From: Porticoccaceae bacterium
Lineage (GTDB): Bacteria; Pseudomonadota; Gammaproteobacteria; Pseudomonadales; Porticoccaceae
DNA: 64,000 nucleotides
Reading direction: 5' to 3'
Assembly: GCA_902562425.1 (NCBI GenBank)
Contig: CACETF010000009.1
Location: 50,476 to 114,475, forward strand
In this document: piece by piece, positions 19,464-30,276 of the stretch
Layout: each line of letters opens with the position of its first letter
How positions within the stretch are numbered: position 1 is the first letter of the stretch
Translations under genes and position numbers: made by a program
The notes under the pieces: generated by a model
What the model was told of the DNA's origin: nothing
What the model saw: only the letters and a program-made list of their open reading frames with translations
The model's database searches: none

Positions 19464-20717
19464 ATGGCTTACAAAAAAGTACGTGTTCCAGATTCAGGGG
19501 AAATAATAGGTGTCAACAATGACTTATCACTAAATGTGCCCTCTAAACCTATTATTCCTTACATTGAAGGGGACGGAATAGGTATTGATATTACGCCGGT
19601 TATGATTAAAGTCATTGATGCCGCTATCCTCAAGGCCTACGAGGGAGAAAAGTGTATATCATGGATGGAGGTATATTGTGGTGAAAAAGCTGCAGAGTTG
19701 TATGAAGGTGATTGGTTTCCAAGAGAAACTTTGGAAGTTTTAAAAGAATTTTGTGTTTCAATAAAAGGACCCCTCACAACGCCGGTTGGCGGCGGCTTCA
19801 GATCACTTAATGTAGCGCTGCGCCAAGAATTGGACCTTTACGTCTGTCAAAGGCCGGTGCGTTGGTTTTCAGGTGTTCCATCTCCGGTGAAAGAGCCTAA
19901 CAAAGTCGATATGTGTATTTTTCGCGAAAACTCAGAAGATATCTATGCCGGAGTCGAATGGAGTGCTGGCAGTGGTGGCGCAGACAAAGTCATACGCTTT
20001 CTCAAAGATGAGATGAATGTAAATAAAATCCGTTTTGAAAATAATTGTGGAATCGGAATCAAACCGGTGTCCGAAGAGGGTTCTAAGCGGCTGATAAGCA
20101 GAGCGATCCAGTATGCCATAGACCAAAACAAGCCTTCCGTAACCTTGGTGCATAAGGGAAATATTATGAAATTTACTGAGGGAGCATTCTGCGATTGGGG
20201 TTATGAGCTATCGCGAAACGAGTTCGGCGGCGGCCCATTAGACGGTGGTCCTTGGCACACGGTACGAAACCCCAATACAGGTACAAATATTATAATAAAG
20301 GACGTCATAGCGGATGCAATGCTACAGCAAATTATTCTGCGGCCAAGTGAGTATAGTGTTATTGCAACGATGAATCTAAATGGCGATTACATTTCTGATG
20401 CGTTAGCCGCACAGGTTGGTGGTATTGGTATTGCTCCGGGAGCAAACCTGTCAGATAAAATCGCAATTTTTGAGGCGACTCACGGCACTGCTCCAAAGTA
20501 TGCTGGATTGGATAAGGTAAATCCGGGTTCGCTAATACTCTCGGCAGAAATGATGTTACGGCATCTTGGTTGGAACTTGGCAGCGGACCTTGTGGTAAAA
20601 GGGATAGAGGGTGCTATATCGAGAAAGAAAGTCACCTACGATTTCGAGAGACTAATGGAAAACGCCGAATTATTGTCATGTTCACAATTCGGAGATGCAA
20701 TTATAGAGCATATGTGA
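19464..20717 (+). CDS. icd: NADP-dependent isocitrate dehydrogenase
   Basis: It oxidatively decarboxylates isocitrate to 2-oxoglutarate and reduces NADP. The 417-residue length is close to E. coli Icd (416). The active-site segment [21 protein letters not shown] is present, with S114 equivalent to the serine that AceK phosphorylates in enteric bacteria to divert isocitrate to the glyoxylate shunt; no aceK lies in this window. [14 protein letters not shown] and [17 protein letters not shown] are also intact. The ATG is preceded by AGGAGAAGC. In Pseudomonas icd is also next to clpS/clpA, with cspD between them; cspD is absent here. Confidence 0.97.
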   Translation: MAYKKVRVPDSGEIIGVNNDLSLNVPSKPIIPYIEGDGIGIDITPVMIKVIDAAILKAYEGEKCISWMEVYCGEKAAELYEGDWFPRETLEVLKEFCVSIKGPLTTPVGGGFRSLNVALRQELDLYVCQRPVRWFSGVPSPVKEPNKVDMCIFRENSEDIYAGVEWSAGSGGADKVIRFLKDEMNVNKIRFENNCGIGIKPVSEEGSKRLISRAIQYAIDQNKPSVTLVHKGNIMKFTEGAFCDWGYELSRNEFGGGPLDGGPWHTVRNPNTGTNIIIKDVIADAMLQQIILRPSEYSVIATMNLNGDYISDALAAQVGGIGIAPGANLSDKIAIFEATHGTAPKYAGLDKVNPGSLILSAEMMLRHLGWNLAADLVVKGIEGAISRKKVTYDFERLMENAELLSCSQFGDAIIEHM

Positions 20718-20855
20718 TGTTACAAATTATTAACCATTCAATAGGTAATACGTTGTCTTGGTTAGTTAGCGAGTGATTCTCTATAAATCGGATGCTTTAA
20801 CAATAAGGCTGGATGGTGAAAGGAATGTTCATTAATAATTCTGTTGTCTTTGGTC

Positions 20856-20861
20856 TATAAT
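20856..20861 (+). promoter_or_regulatory. Possible -10 box upstream of clpS
   Basis: TATAAT lies 62 bases before the clpS ATG in the icd-clpS spacer. A weak TTAATA stands at the -35 distance. It suggests that clpSA is transcribed separately from icd. Confidence 0.4.
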
Positions 20862-20923
20862 CCCCACACAGCACGTAATTACAATTAATTTTTGGATTAT
20901 AAACTTTGTTCGGGAGTGCTAGA

Positions 20924-21262
20924 ATGGGAGATGGCCCCGCGTTACCAAATATGGATAGAGACTCATCCACTGTTGTAGAGGAAGCGCCGCCCGAGCTGCG
21001 CAAACCAAAAATGTACCAAGTGGTCCTTCTGAACGACGATTATACACCTATGGAATTCGTGGTTGAGCTGATAGAGAAATTTTTTAATAAAAGCCGCGAT
21101 GTCGCAACACGCATTATGCTACTGGTACACACGGAGGGGCGGGGCGTTTGTGGTGTCTACACTCAGGATATCGCTGAAACGAAAGCGGCGCTTGTAAGCA
21201 AGTATGCTCGGCAATATGAACATCCGCTATTGTGCGAAGCGGAGCCCTGCAGTGATGAGTAA
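20924..21262 (+). CDS. clpS: ClpS, N-end-rule adaptor for ClpAP
   Basis: The 112-residue adaptor has the conserved core [21 protein letters not shown] ([11 protein letters not shown]) and [12 protein letters not shown], which form the pocket that binds primary N-degrons (Leu, Phe, Tyr, Trp). It delivers them to ClpA. The ATG at 20924 has GGGAG seven bases upstream; an in-frame TTG at 20906 is less likely. clpA follows after 11 bases. Aat, which creates such N-degrons, is encoded nearby. Confidence 0.95.
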   Translation: MGDGPALPNMDRDSSTVVEEAPPELRKPKMYQVVLLNDDYTPMEFVVELIEKFFNKSRDVATRIMLLVHTEGRGVCGVYTQDIAETKAALVSKYARQYEHPLLCEAEPCSDE

Positions 21263-21273
21263 AGGTCTTTTTT

Positions 21274-23535
21274 ATGCTAAGTAGAGAGTTGGAAGTTACT
21301 TTAAATCTGGCCTTTAAAACCGCTCGTGAACACCGTCATGAGTTTATGACGGTTGAGCATTTGTTGCTCGCTTTGTTGGATGACGTATCAGCAACCGGGG
21401 TTTTGAGGGCATGCGGTGCCGACCTCTCAGTTTTGAGGCGTGACTTAGCTGAGTTCATAGAATCCACAATACCAATAATTCCAGAAAATGATAAAAAACA
21501 TGAGACCCGACCAACACACGGGTTTCAGCGAGTTTTGCAGCGTGCGGTGTTTCAGGTGAATGCCTCTAACGATAAAGAAGTTGTGGGAGCAAACGTGGTC
21601 GTTGCGATCTACAGCGAACAGGAAAGCCAAGCAGTTTACTTTCTTCGCTTACAAAATATTGCACGCATCGATTTGGTAAATTATATTTCCCACGGCATAT
21701 CAAAGTATGCTGATCACTCAGACACACCAAAGCGTGAGTCCTCACATGAAGAAATGGCCCAAAAGGGTGGCGAGCAAGACGAAAATGCTAGCATGCTGTA
21801 TCAGTTTGCCACAAATCTCAATGATCAAGCTCAAAAGGGTTTGATAGATCCACTGATAGGTCGCACAAAAGAGGTCGAGAGAGTAAGTCAAGTGCTTATC
21901 CGTAGGCGAAAAAATAACCCTTTACTTGTGGGAGATGCAGGTGTTGGTAAGACTGCGATTGCAGAGGGATTGGCGCAGCTTGTCGAGGATGGTGATGTAG
22001 CTGAGCCGATGATGGGGAGCACTATTTTCTCCCTTGATATGGGTTCTCTCTTAGCAGGAACTAAATATCGGGGTGATTTTGAAAAGCGTCTCAAGGGTAT
22101 AATTGCTGAACTGAAAACAATTGATAAGTGCATATTGTTCATTGACGAAATTCATACCATTATAGGCGCTGGAGCGGCTTCTGGTGGAGTAATGGACGCG
22201 TCAAATCTGCTGAAGCCGCTTTTGTCCTCTGGTCAGCTTCGATGCATTGGATCAACCACCTATGAAGAATATCGAGGAGTGTTCGAAAAGGATCATGCTC
22301 TATCACGTCGATTTCAAAAAATAGACGTGGCAGAGCCTAGTGTAGATGATACATACAGGATATTAAAAGGACTTAAATCACGCTTCGAGGAGCATCATGG
22401 ACTGAAATTTACTGACTCGGCATTACAATCAGCAGCGTCTTTGGCTGATAAGCACATAAACGATCGTTTTCTGCCTGATAAAGCTATAGACGTTATCGAT
22501 GAAGCAGGCGCTTTTCAGCGACTCCAAGTGGTAAGCAAACGGAAAAAAACTGTTTCCGTCGGAGACATCGAACTCGTAGTTTCGAAAATTGCTAGAATTC
22601 CAGCGAAAAGTGTATCTAATTCTGATAAAGATCAATTAAAGAGTCTCTCCGAGAAGCTCAAATTGGTTGTATTTGGTCAAGATCCTGCGATTGATGTTTT
22701 AGCAACAGCAATCAAACTATCGAGAGCTGGGCTTCGTGACGGCGATAAGCCCATCGGTAGCTTTCTTTTCTCCGGACCAACTGGTGTCGGAAAAACTGAG
22801 GTTTGTAAACAAATTGCTAAAATACTTGGCGTCGAACTAATCCGTTTTGACATGTCGGAGTACATGGAGCGTCATACCGTCTCACGCTTAATAGGAGCGC
22901 CTCCGGGCTACGTAGGTTTTGATCAAGGGGGATTGCTCACCGAAGCAGTTAGTAAGCAGCCTCATAGTGTTGTGCTTCTTGACGAAGTTGAGAAGGCTCA
23001 TCCAGACGTTTTTAATTTATTGCTTCAGGTAATGGATCATGGTGCGCTCACCGACAATAATGGGAGAAAGGCTGATTTTAGAAACATCATTTTAATAATG
23101 ACCTCAAATGCTGGCGCGGAACAAATGAGTCGTGCATCGATTGGGTTCACTGAGCAAGATCACCACAGCGATGGTTTAGAGGTAATAAAAAAGTCATTTT
23201 CTCCAGAGTTTCGAAACCGACTTGATCATATTGTGCAGTTTGATCCGTTATCTATGGATGTGATCTTAACAGTAGTAGACAAATTTCTGATTCAGGTTCA
23301 GACTAAATTGGATGATAAAAAAATATTCCTCACTGTTGACCAACAAGCACGAAAGTGGCTCGCAAATCATGGTTATGACCGAAGAATGGGCGCGAGGCCA
23401 ATGGAAAGACTGATTCAAGAAAAAATTAAAAAACCCCTTGCTGAAGAGCTGCTGTTTGGCGTGTTGAGCCGCGGTGGAGGTACGATTAATGTAACTGTTG
23501 TTAATGAAGAGTTGTGTGTGTCTTGTAAGGAATAA
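21274..23535 (+). CDS. clpA: ATP-dependent Clp protease ATP-binding subunit ClpA
   Basis: The 753-residue AAA+ unfoldase has the N-terminal double Clp repeat that docks ClpS, D1 with Walker A GDAGVGKT near residue 220, and D2 with Walker A GPTGVGKT near residue 502. An IGF loop (ASIGF) corresponds to the IGL tripeptide that docks ClpP. ClpP itself is not in the window. It is cotranscribed with clpS. Confidence 0.97.
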   Translation: MLSRELEVTLNLAFKTAREHRHEFMTVEHLLLALLDDVSATGVLRACGADLSVLRRDLAEFIESTIPIIPENDKKHETRPTHGFQRVLQRAVFQVNASNDKEVVGANVVVAIYSEQESQAVYFLRLQNIARIDLVNYISHGISKYADHSDTPKRESSHEEMAQKGGEQDENASMLYQFATNLNDQAQKGLIDPLIGRTKEVERVSQVLIRRRKNNPLLVGDAGVGKTAIAEGLAQLVEDGDVAEPMMGSTIFSLDMGSLLAGTKYRGDFEKRLKGIIAELKTIDKCILFIDEIHTIIGAGAASGGVMDASNLLKPLLSSGQLRCIGSTTYEEYRGVFEKDHALSRRFQKIDVAEPSVDDTYRILKGLKSRFEEHHGLKFTDSALQSAASLADKHINDRFLPDKAIDVIDEAGAFQRLQVVSKRKKTVSVGDIELVVSKIARIPAKSVSNSDKDQLKSLSEKLKLVVFGQDPAIDVLATAIKLSRAGLRDGDKPIGSFLFSGPTGVGKTEVCKQIAKILGVELIRFDMSEYMERHTVSRLIGAPPGYVGFDQGGLLTEAVSKQPHSVVLLDEVEKAHPDVFNLLLQVMDHGALTDNNGRKADFRNIILIMTSNAGAEQMSRASIGFTEQDHHSDGLEVIKKSFSPEFRNRLDHIVQFDPLSMDVILTVVDKFLIQVQTKLDDKKIFLTVDQQARKWLANHGYDRRMGARPMERLIQEKIKKPLAEELLFGVLSRGGGTINVTVVNEELCVSCKE

Positions 23536-23630
23536 AACTGTACCTATGTTGCGTGCGGCTGTATGAAAAGCATTTTGCTAGACACCACATGTTGTGAAAT
23601 TGCCTGATCGGGCGAGTTTGGACCGCAAGC

Positions 23631-23849
23631 CTAGCGCTCCCTAAATGTAATGCGTCCTTTTGTTAGATCATACGGAGTCATCTCGACCTTCACCTTATCA
23701 CCTGTAAGGATCCGAATATAGTGCTTCCTCATCTTGCCGGATATATGCGCAATAATAGTATGACCATTTTCGAGTTTAACCTTGAAGGTTGTGTTAGGTA
23801 AGGTGTCTACAACCTCACCATCAAATTCTATGTTTTCTTCTTTTGCCAT
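23631..23849 (-). CDS. infA: Translation initiation factor IF-1
   Basis: A 72-residue single S1/OB-fold protein beginning [19 protein letters not shown] and ending GRITFRER, matching IF-1 along its whole length. It binds the ribosomal A site during initiation. The frame extends upstream to 23906, but the extra 19 residues are not part of IF-1. It is convergent with clpA, as in Pseudomonas; the neighbour ate, normally between infA and aat, is absent. Confidence 0.96.
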   Translation of the reverse strand: MAKEENIEFDGEVVDTLPNTTFKVKLENGHTIIAHISGKMRKHYIRILTGDKVKVEMTPYDLTKGRITFRER

Positions 23850-24014
23850 AACGCGTTTGGTGGTCCTTTGTAAAAAAACGAGCGCAGTGTGCCTTAAAAT
23901 AATCAATTTAGCAAAATGTATTACATTAATTTGAAAAGACCATCATCCTAAACCAACCAGCTACAGTATACCCCGTTAGTATCGACCCTATTTATAAAAA
24001 GAAGCTTCTGCAAA

Positions 24015-24713
24015 TCACATAACAATCTCTAAGGGCGTTTTCCATTTAACACAAAGATCCTCGCGCGAACTTAAAATATTTAAAAAAGCATCCCGTGAAA
24101 CTAGCTCTGCTCCTAATCTTAGTAGATGATTAGTCTGAATTTGGCAATCTATCAGCGCAAAACTGTCCAATCTTAGCTGGCGGCACAATACATACAATGC
24201 CAATTTTGAGGCGTTTGGTGTTTTGCTGAACATTGACTCGCCACTAAATATTCCATTTACTGCTACTCCATATAATCCGCCAACTAAATACCCCTTACTC
24301 CAGACCTCTACTGAATGTGCAAAACCTAACTTATGTAACCTGTTATAAGCTTCATGCATGTCATTTGTTATCCAAGTTCCTCCCTCTTGATTTTTCCGAG
24401 GCGCAGAACAACCCTTCAAAACTTCCGAGAAAGCTTTATTAAAGGTAAGAGTATGAATATTTTTTTTTATTAGTTTACGAAGACTTTTTGAGACATGAAA
24501 TTTTTCTAATCGAAGGATGCATCTTACAGACGGAGACCACCACATTATCGGATCGCCGTCTTGGTACCAAGGAAAAATTCCTTTTTTGTAAGCGTCCATA
24601 AGTGTCGTCGGCAAGAGGTTTCCGCCAAACGCAATTAATCCGTCAGGATCATTGAGAGCATGATAAGAGTCGGGAAAGACTGGATAATTTTTATCTAAAT
24701 AGAGGAGCGCCAT
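24015..24713 (-). CDS. aat: Leucyl/phenylalanyl-tRNA-protein transferase
   Basis: It transfers Leu or Phe from aminoacyl-tRNA to N-terminal Lys or Arg, making N-degrons for ClpS/ClpAP. The 232-residue protein has the family blocks YLIGGLYGV-like YLVGGLYGVAVNG, FSGESMF and IMWWSPSVRCIL. It starts 6 bases after trxB on the same strand and is probably cotranscribed with it. The companion transferase ate (Leu to Asp/Glu), which often follows, is missing here. Confidence 0.95.
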   Translation of the reverse strand: MALLYLDKNYPVFPDSYHALNDPDGLIAFGGNLLPTTLMDAYKKGIFPWYQDGDPIMWWSPSVRCILRLEKFHVSKSLRKLIKKNIHTLTFNKAFSEVLKGCSAPRKNQEGGTWITNDMHEAYNRLHKLGFAHSVEVWSKGYLVGGLYGVAVNGIFSGESMFSKTPNASKLALYVLCRQLRLDSFALIDCQIQTNHLLRLGAELVSRDAFLNILSSREDLCVKWKTPLEIVM

Positions 24714-24719
24714 AAGAAT

Positions 24720-25676
<957 letters not shown>

Positions 25677-25863
25677 TTAAAAGATAAATTGAATCGATCT
25701 TCGATTACTCAATGCATGAAGGAATGCTATTATTATTATAATGAGCATTTAAATAGACCGACCATATAACTTACATGTAATGTAGACGGATTGTCTCCGT
25801 GCCACTTTTCATGCAAGTTATGTGGAATAATACACAGATTATAAGTCTACTAGGAGTAATCCT

Positions 25864-28236
25864 TTGCAAAGTAAGCGTGAATCCAAGTTAGAGAATAACA
25901 CAGAAATTTCGTTTTATGATTCCCGGTTACGACGAATATTTTCTGAGGGTGCACTCATTGGCTTAATTTTATTATGCGCAGTAATTTTTGTTTCTCTTAT
26001 TACTTACTCACCAGAGGATCCGAGTTGGACAACCACAGGTTCGGCAGAGAGTGCAATGAATGCCATTGGACCAGTAGGAGCACATGTCGCGGATGCGTTT
26101 TATAATCTCTTTGGAATAATTGCATATTTATTTCCCGCAGCTTTGGCGCTGAGAGCCGCAGAAAAATTGCGACAACACTTTATGTTAAAAAATAATTCTT
26201 TCAGTTTTGAGTCCTTTTCTCTGACCCTACTCGGTTTCATCCTGATAATGCTAAGTGCGACAGCTTTAGCCCATTTATTATTCGCTGGCCTTGAAGTTGA
26301 ATTCGATCGAGTTGGCGGAATTACTGGCGAAATTTTTGGTAATGCTTTGACTAAAGCTTTTAATGAGACTGGAAGTATTCTAATTTTAATTGCTTTATTT
26401 CTTTTTGGGATCAGCGTTTTTGGAGATGTTTCTTGGTTTTCCATAGGTTCTAGATTGTATTTCGTAATTTTACAAATCTCTAAAGAAGCCATGTATTTTT
26501 TGAATGAGCAGAGAATTAAGCGGGAGGAAATAAAAGAAACTAAAGAGAAACTTGAGGCTCGAAGAACCAGAGTAACCGAAAAAACGATTAAAAAAGCCGG
26601 GAGAATACCACCCGTGATAGAGATACCCACAACAAACACAAAGCACAGTAATCGTTTAGAGCGCGAGAGACAAGGGACTCTTTTTAATCATGACGAGAAG
26701 GTGGAACTTATACCGGCACTGAGCCTCTTAGATCCAGCTGAAGTGACCACCAATAGAGGTTATTCTGCCGACTCTCTTGGACACTATTCGAGACTCCTAG
26801 AAAACAAACTCCAAGATTTTGGAATTAGTGTGGATGTTGTTTCAGTACTTCCCGGACCTGTCATTACGCGTTTTGAAATTCAGCCAGCAGCAGGAGTTAA
26901 GGTGAGCAGAATAACTGCACTGGCTAAGGATCTTGCGAGATCAATGGCAGTTCCTAGCGTGCGTGTGGTAGAGGTCATTTCCGGAAAATCGGTCGTTGGG
27001 ATCGAAATACCTAACGATGCTAGATTAATGGTTCGTTTAAGTGAAGTATTGTTAAGTGAAGTTTATGAAGTTGCCCCATCACCATTAACACTTGCTTTGG
27101 GTCATGACATTGCGGGATCTCCTGTTGTTGCAGATTTAACTAAAATGCCACATCTTTTAGTTGCTGGCACAACCGGATCTGGGAAATCCGTTGGAATCAA
27201 TGCAATGCTGTTAAGTCTATTATTTAAGTCATCAGCAGAACATGTAAAACTCATATTAGTTGACCCAAAAATGTTGGAACTTTCCGTTTATGATGGTATT
27301 CCTCATCTTTTAACCCCTGTTATCACCGATATGAAAGATGCATCGGTTGGTTTGAGATGGTGTGTCGGGGAAATGGAACGTCGTTATCAGTTAATGTCCT
27401 CTCTGGGAGTCAGGAACATTGCAGGCTTTAATAGAAAAATTGAAGAAGCGAAGAGGAATAACCTAACTATTCCGGATCCTCTTTGGGTGTTAGATCACGA
27501 GCAAGAGACCGGACATGATAATTATGATTTACATGAGCCACCCGCATTAGATCGTCTCCCATATATCGTTGTTGTTATCGACGAGTTCGCTGATATGATG
27601 ATGATTGTTGGTAAAAAGGTTGAGCAATTAATAGCTCGCATATCACAGAAAGCAAGGGCGGCAGGTATTCACCTCATTTTAGCAACTCAGCGCCCATCTG
27701 TTGATGTCATTACTGGTCTAATCAAGGCTAATGTGCCAGCAAGAATCGCATTTCAAGTCTCTTCAAAAATTGATTCACGAACAATCCTTGATCAGGCAGG
27801 TGCAGAACAACTCCTTGGCCATGGAGACATGTTATATCTGGCTCCAGGAAAAAATCTTCCCGAACGAGTTCATGGTGCCTTTGTTGATGACTCTGAAGTA
27901 CATAGAGTTGTGGGTGAGCTGAAACGGAGGGGCAGGCCAAGTTATATGTCAAAGATTACTGATGAGACAGAGGTGCTCGATATTGCAGTCCCTGGGTTTA
28001 CTTCTGGTAAGGATACTGATCAAGAGGAAAAAGTTGATCCACTGTATGAGGAAGCCGTGTCATTCGTTGTAGATTCACAAAAGGTTTCGATCTCTTCAGT
28101 TCAACGTAAGTTACGTATTGGCTATAATCGATCCGCAAGGTTGGTGGAAAGAATGGAAGAATGCGGTATTGTTAGTCCGATGAGTGCTAATGGGACACGG
28201 GAAATACTTACTACAAAGGATGATTTAACTATATGA
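25864..28236 (+). CDS. ftsK: DNA translocase FtsK
   Basis: FtsK pumps DNA at the division septum and activates XerCD recombination at dif. The protein (790 residues) has an N-terminal membrane domain with about four helices in the first 200 residues, a short charged linker, the RecA-like motor with Walker A GTTGSGKS near residue 434 and Walker B IVVVIDEFADMM, and a C-terminal gamma winged helix (YNRSARLVERMEECGIVSP). The linker is far shorter than the E. coli one (E. coli FtsK 1329 residues). The start is a TTG with AGGAG seven bases upstream. The stop overlaps the lolA ATG. Confidence 0.95.
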   Translation: MQSKRESKLENNTEISFYDSRLRRIFSEGALIGLILLCAVIFVSLITYSPEDPSWTTTGSAESAMNAIGPVGAHVADAFYNLFGIIAYLFPAALALRAAEKLRQHFMLKNNSFSFESFSLTLLGFILIMLSATALAHLLFAGLEVEFDRVGGITGEIFGNALTKAFNETGSILILIALFLFGISVFGDVSWFSIGSRLYFVILQISKEAMYFLNEQRIKREEIKETKEKLEARRTRVTEKTIKKAGRIPPVIEIPTTNTKHSNRLERERQGTLFNHDEKVELIPALSLLDPAEVTTNRGYSADSLGHYSRLLENKLQDFGISVDVVSVLPGPVITRFEIQPAAGVKVSRITALAKDLARSMAVPSVRVVEVISGKSVVGIEIPNDARLMVRLSEVLLSEVYEVAPSPLTLALGHDIAGSPVVADLTKMPHLLVAGTTGSGKSVGINAMLLSLLFKSSAEHVKLILVDPKMLELSVYDGIPHLLTPVITDMKDASVGLRWCVGEMERRYQLMSSLGVRNIAGFNRKIEEAKRNNLTIPDPLWVLDHEQETGHDNYDLHEPPALDRLPYIVVVIDEFADMMMIVGKKVEQLIARISQKARAAGIHLILATQRPSVDVITGLIKANVPARIAFQVSSKIDSRTILDQAGAEQLLGHGDMLYLAPGKNLPERVHGAFVDDSEVHRVVGELKRRGRPSYMSKITDETEVLDIAVPGFTSGKDTDQEEKVDPLYEEAVSFVVDSQKVSISSVQRKLRIGYNRSARLVERMEECGIVSPMSANGTREILTTKDDLTI

Positions 28237-28901
28237 TATATATAGTTAATTATGCAATTTTTGCTTGTATTTTTTTAATGCCATCTGTCACTTTATCCGC
28301 AGAAAAAAAAAGTGACGAGGAGCAGATTCAAAGTTGGCTAAAGCGAATAAGTAGTTTTGAAGCAAAATTTACTCAGAGTACCTACGATCAGCATCAAGGC
28401 TTGATTAGTAAAGGGTCTGGAAACTTCCAATATAAAAGACCCAATTTGGTGCGCTGGATAACTCATTATCCAGTGGAGCAGCATATCATAATCAATGGAC
28501 AAAACATCTGGGTTTATGACCCTGACCTTGAGCAAGTTTTAGTTGACAATTACAGCAGTGCTAATCTGTCTGCATCACCTCTTTTTAAGCTACTGGGCAC
28601 TGGAGGTGACCTAGGTAATCATTACTCAATCCAACGATCTCTGGATGAAAACAAGAAAACTACTTTCAAATTAACTGCAAAACTACAGAATGAGCCGGTA
28701 AGAGCGATCGAGATAAGTTTTTTGGCAGGGATTTTAAATTCACTTTCATTACACACTTATGATCAAGTTAGTCATTTTTTATTTTTCAATCAAAGTGCAA
28801 ATTCAATAATGGATACTTCTAATTTTTCATTCAAAATTCCACCTGATACTGATGTCATTGATCGAAGTATTTTTAGGGACCGAGAGGGAGCGGGGTGGTA
28901 A
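28233..28901 (+). CDS. lolA: Outer-membrane lipoprotein carrier protein LolA
   Basis: LolA ferries lipoproteins across the periplasm from LolCDE to LolB. The 222-residue protein has a signal peptide (hydrophobic residues 4-20, cleavage probably after TLSA) and family segments EAKFTQSTYDQ, GSGNFQYKRPNLVRW and IWVYDPDLEQV. Its ATG overlaps the ftsK stop by four bases (ATGA), so it is translationally coupled. The ftsK-lolA-serS order matches Pseudomonas except that rarA is absent. Confidence 0.94.
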   Translation: MIYIVNYAIFACIFLMPSVTLSAEKKSDEEQIQSWLKRISSFEAKFTQSTYDQHQGLISKGSGNFQYKRPNLVRWITHYPVEQHIIINGQNIWVYDPDLEQVLVDNYSSANLSASPLFKLLGTGGDLGNHYSIQRSLDENKKTTFKLTAKLQNEPVRAIEISFLAGILNSLSLHTYDQVSHFLFFNQSANSIMDTSNFSFKIPPDTDVIDRSIFRDREGAGW

Positions 28902-28941
28902 AATTAAGACGGTAATCGTTAAACGATAATTAGGATTTTAA

Positions 28942-30222
28942 ATGATTGATATAAAATTGTTACGCACAGACATTCAAAAAGTAGCGACTGAACTAAAGAA
29001 AAAAAATTTTACCTTGGATGTTGAACTTTTCTCAGTGCTAGATCAGCAACGAAAAGAAAGGCAAATTTTAACCGAGTCGTTACAAGCTCAAAAAAATAAT
29101 TATGCAAAGACTATTGGAAAATTAATCCATGCCGCCAAAACAAGAGGAGAGAGTATAGAAGAACTTACTTTTAAGGGAGAAGAGCTAAAAAAGAATCTGA
29201 CTGAATCAGAAAACTTAATGATGAAGATCCAAAACGAGATACAAGAAATGCTTGAAAATATTCCAAACATACCGGACGAAACGGTGCCGTTGGGTATCAA
29301 TGAATCAAGCAACCTCGAGGTAGGTCGTCATGGAGAAATACCAAACCTCAAGTTCGCGCCAGCCGACCATTCGGACTTAGGAGCTAAATTATCGGGTATA
29401 GATTTTGAAAGGGCCGCAAAAATTACCGGTGCTCGGTTTACATATCTTAGTGGAGCAATCGCTCAACTACACAGAGCACTGAGTAACTACATGTTGAGTG
29501 TTCATACCATCGAGCATAACTATGAAGAAGTTTATGTACCCTTTATCGTAAACCGTCAATCATTATTTGGGACCGGTCAAATTCCGAAATTTGAAGAAGA
29601 TTTGTTTAAACTGGAGGATTCGCGAGAATTCTACTTAATTCCAACCGCCGAAGTTCCAGTCACCAATATTTTTCGTGGAGAAATTATACGGGAGCTACCA
29701 ATAAAACTGGTCTCTCACACACCGTGCTTTAGGAGCGAGGCTGGAAGCCACGGCAAAGACACAAAAGGCATGATTAGACAGCACCAGTTTGATAAAGTCG
29801 AATTGGTACAATTCGTAGAACCTCAACATTCATGGTCTGCTCTTGAGGAATTAACAGGTCATGCTCAATCAATCCTCCAACGATTAGAATTACCACACAG
29901 ATGTGTAGTGCTGTGTGGTGGCGATCTTGGTTTTGCCTCCGCTAAAACATATGATCTTGAGGTGTGGATCCCATCACAAAACACATATCGCGAAATCTCA
30001 TCTTGCAGCAATTTTACCGATTTTCAAGCCCGTAGAATGAAAACAAGATACCGAAATATTCGTACAGGAAACATTGATTTTGTACACACTGTCAATGGTT
30101 CGGGTCTCGCAGTCGGCCGAACGCTTGTAGCTATCCTGGAAAATTATCAGTCTAAAGATGGCTCTATCACAATTCCTGAGGTTTTAAGACCTTTCATGAA
30201 TGGACTCGAAAAGATTAAGTAA
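28942..30222 (+). CDS. serS: Seryl-tRNA synthetase
   Basis: A 426-residue class II synthetase charging tRNA-Ser. It has the N-terminal coiled-coil arm (residues ~25-105), motif 2 (TPCFRSEAGSHGKDTKGMIRQHQF) and motif 3 (NGSGLAVGRTLVAILEN). The start has AGGA upstream. It is the last gene of the ftsK-lolA-serS run and is convergent with the recombinase gene. Confidence 0.97.
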   Translation: MIDIKLLRTDIQKVATELKKKNFTLDVELFSVLDQQRKERQILTESLQAQKNNYAKTIGKLIHAAKTRGESIEELTFKGEELKKNLTESENLMMKIQNEIQEMLENIPNIPDETVPLGINESSNLEVGRHGEIPNLKFAPADHSDLGAKLSGIDFERAAKITGARFTYLSGAIAQLHRALSNYMLSVHTIEHNYEEVYVPFIVNRQSLFGTGQIPKFEEDLFKLEDSREFYLIPTAEVPVTNIFRGEIIRELPIKLVSHTPCFRSEAGSHGKDTKGMIRQHQFDKVELVQFVEPQHSWSALEELTGHAQSILQRLELPHRCVVLCGGDLGFASAKTYDLEVWIPSQNTYREISSCSNFTDFQARRMKTRYRNIRTGNIDFVHTVNGSGLAVGRTLVAILENYQSKDGSITIPEVLRPFMNGLEKIK

Positions 30223-30276
30223 TAAATTTTTTTAACAGATATATAGTCGGAATTCGATGGTTACCAAAGTCAGTAA

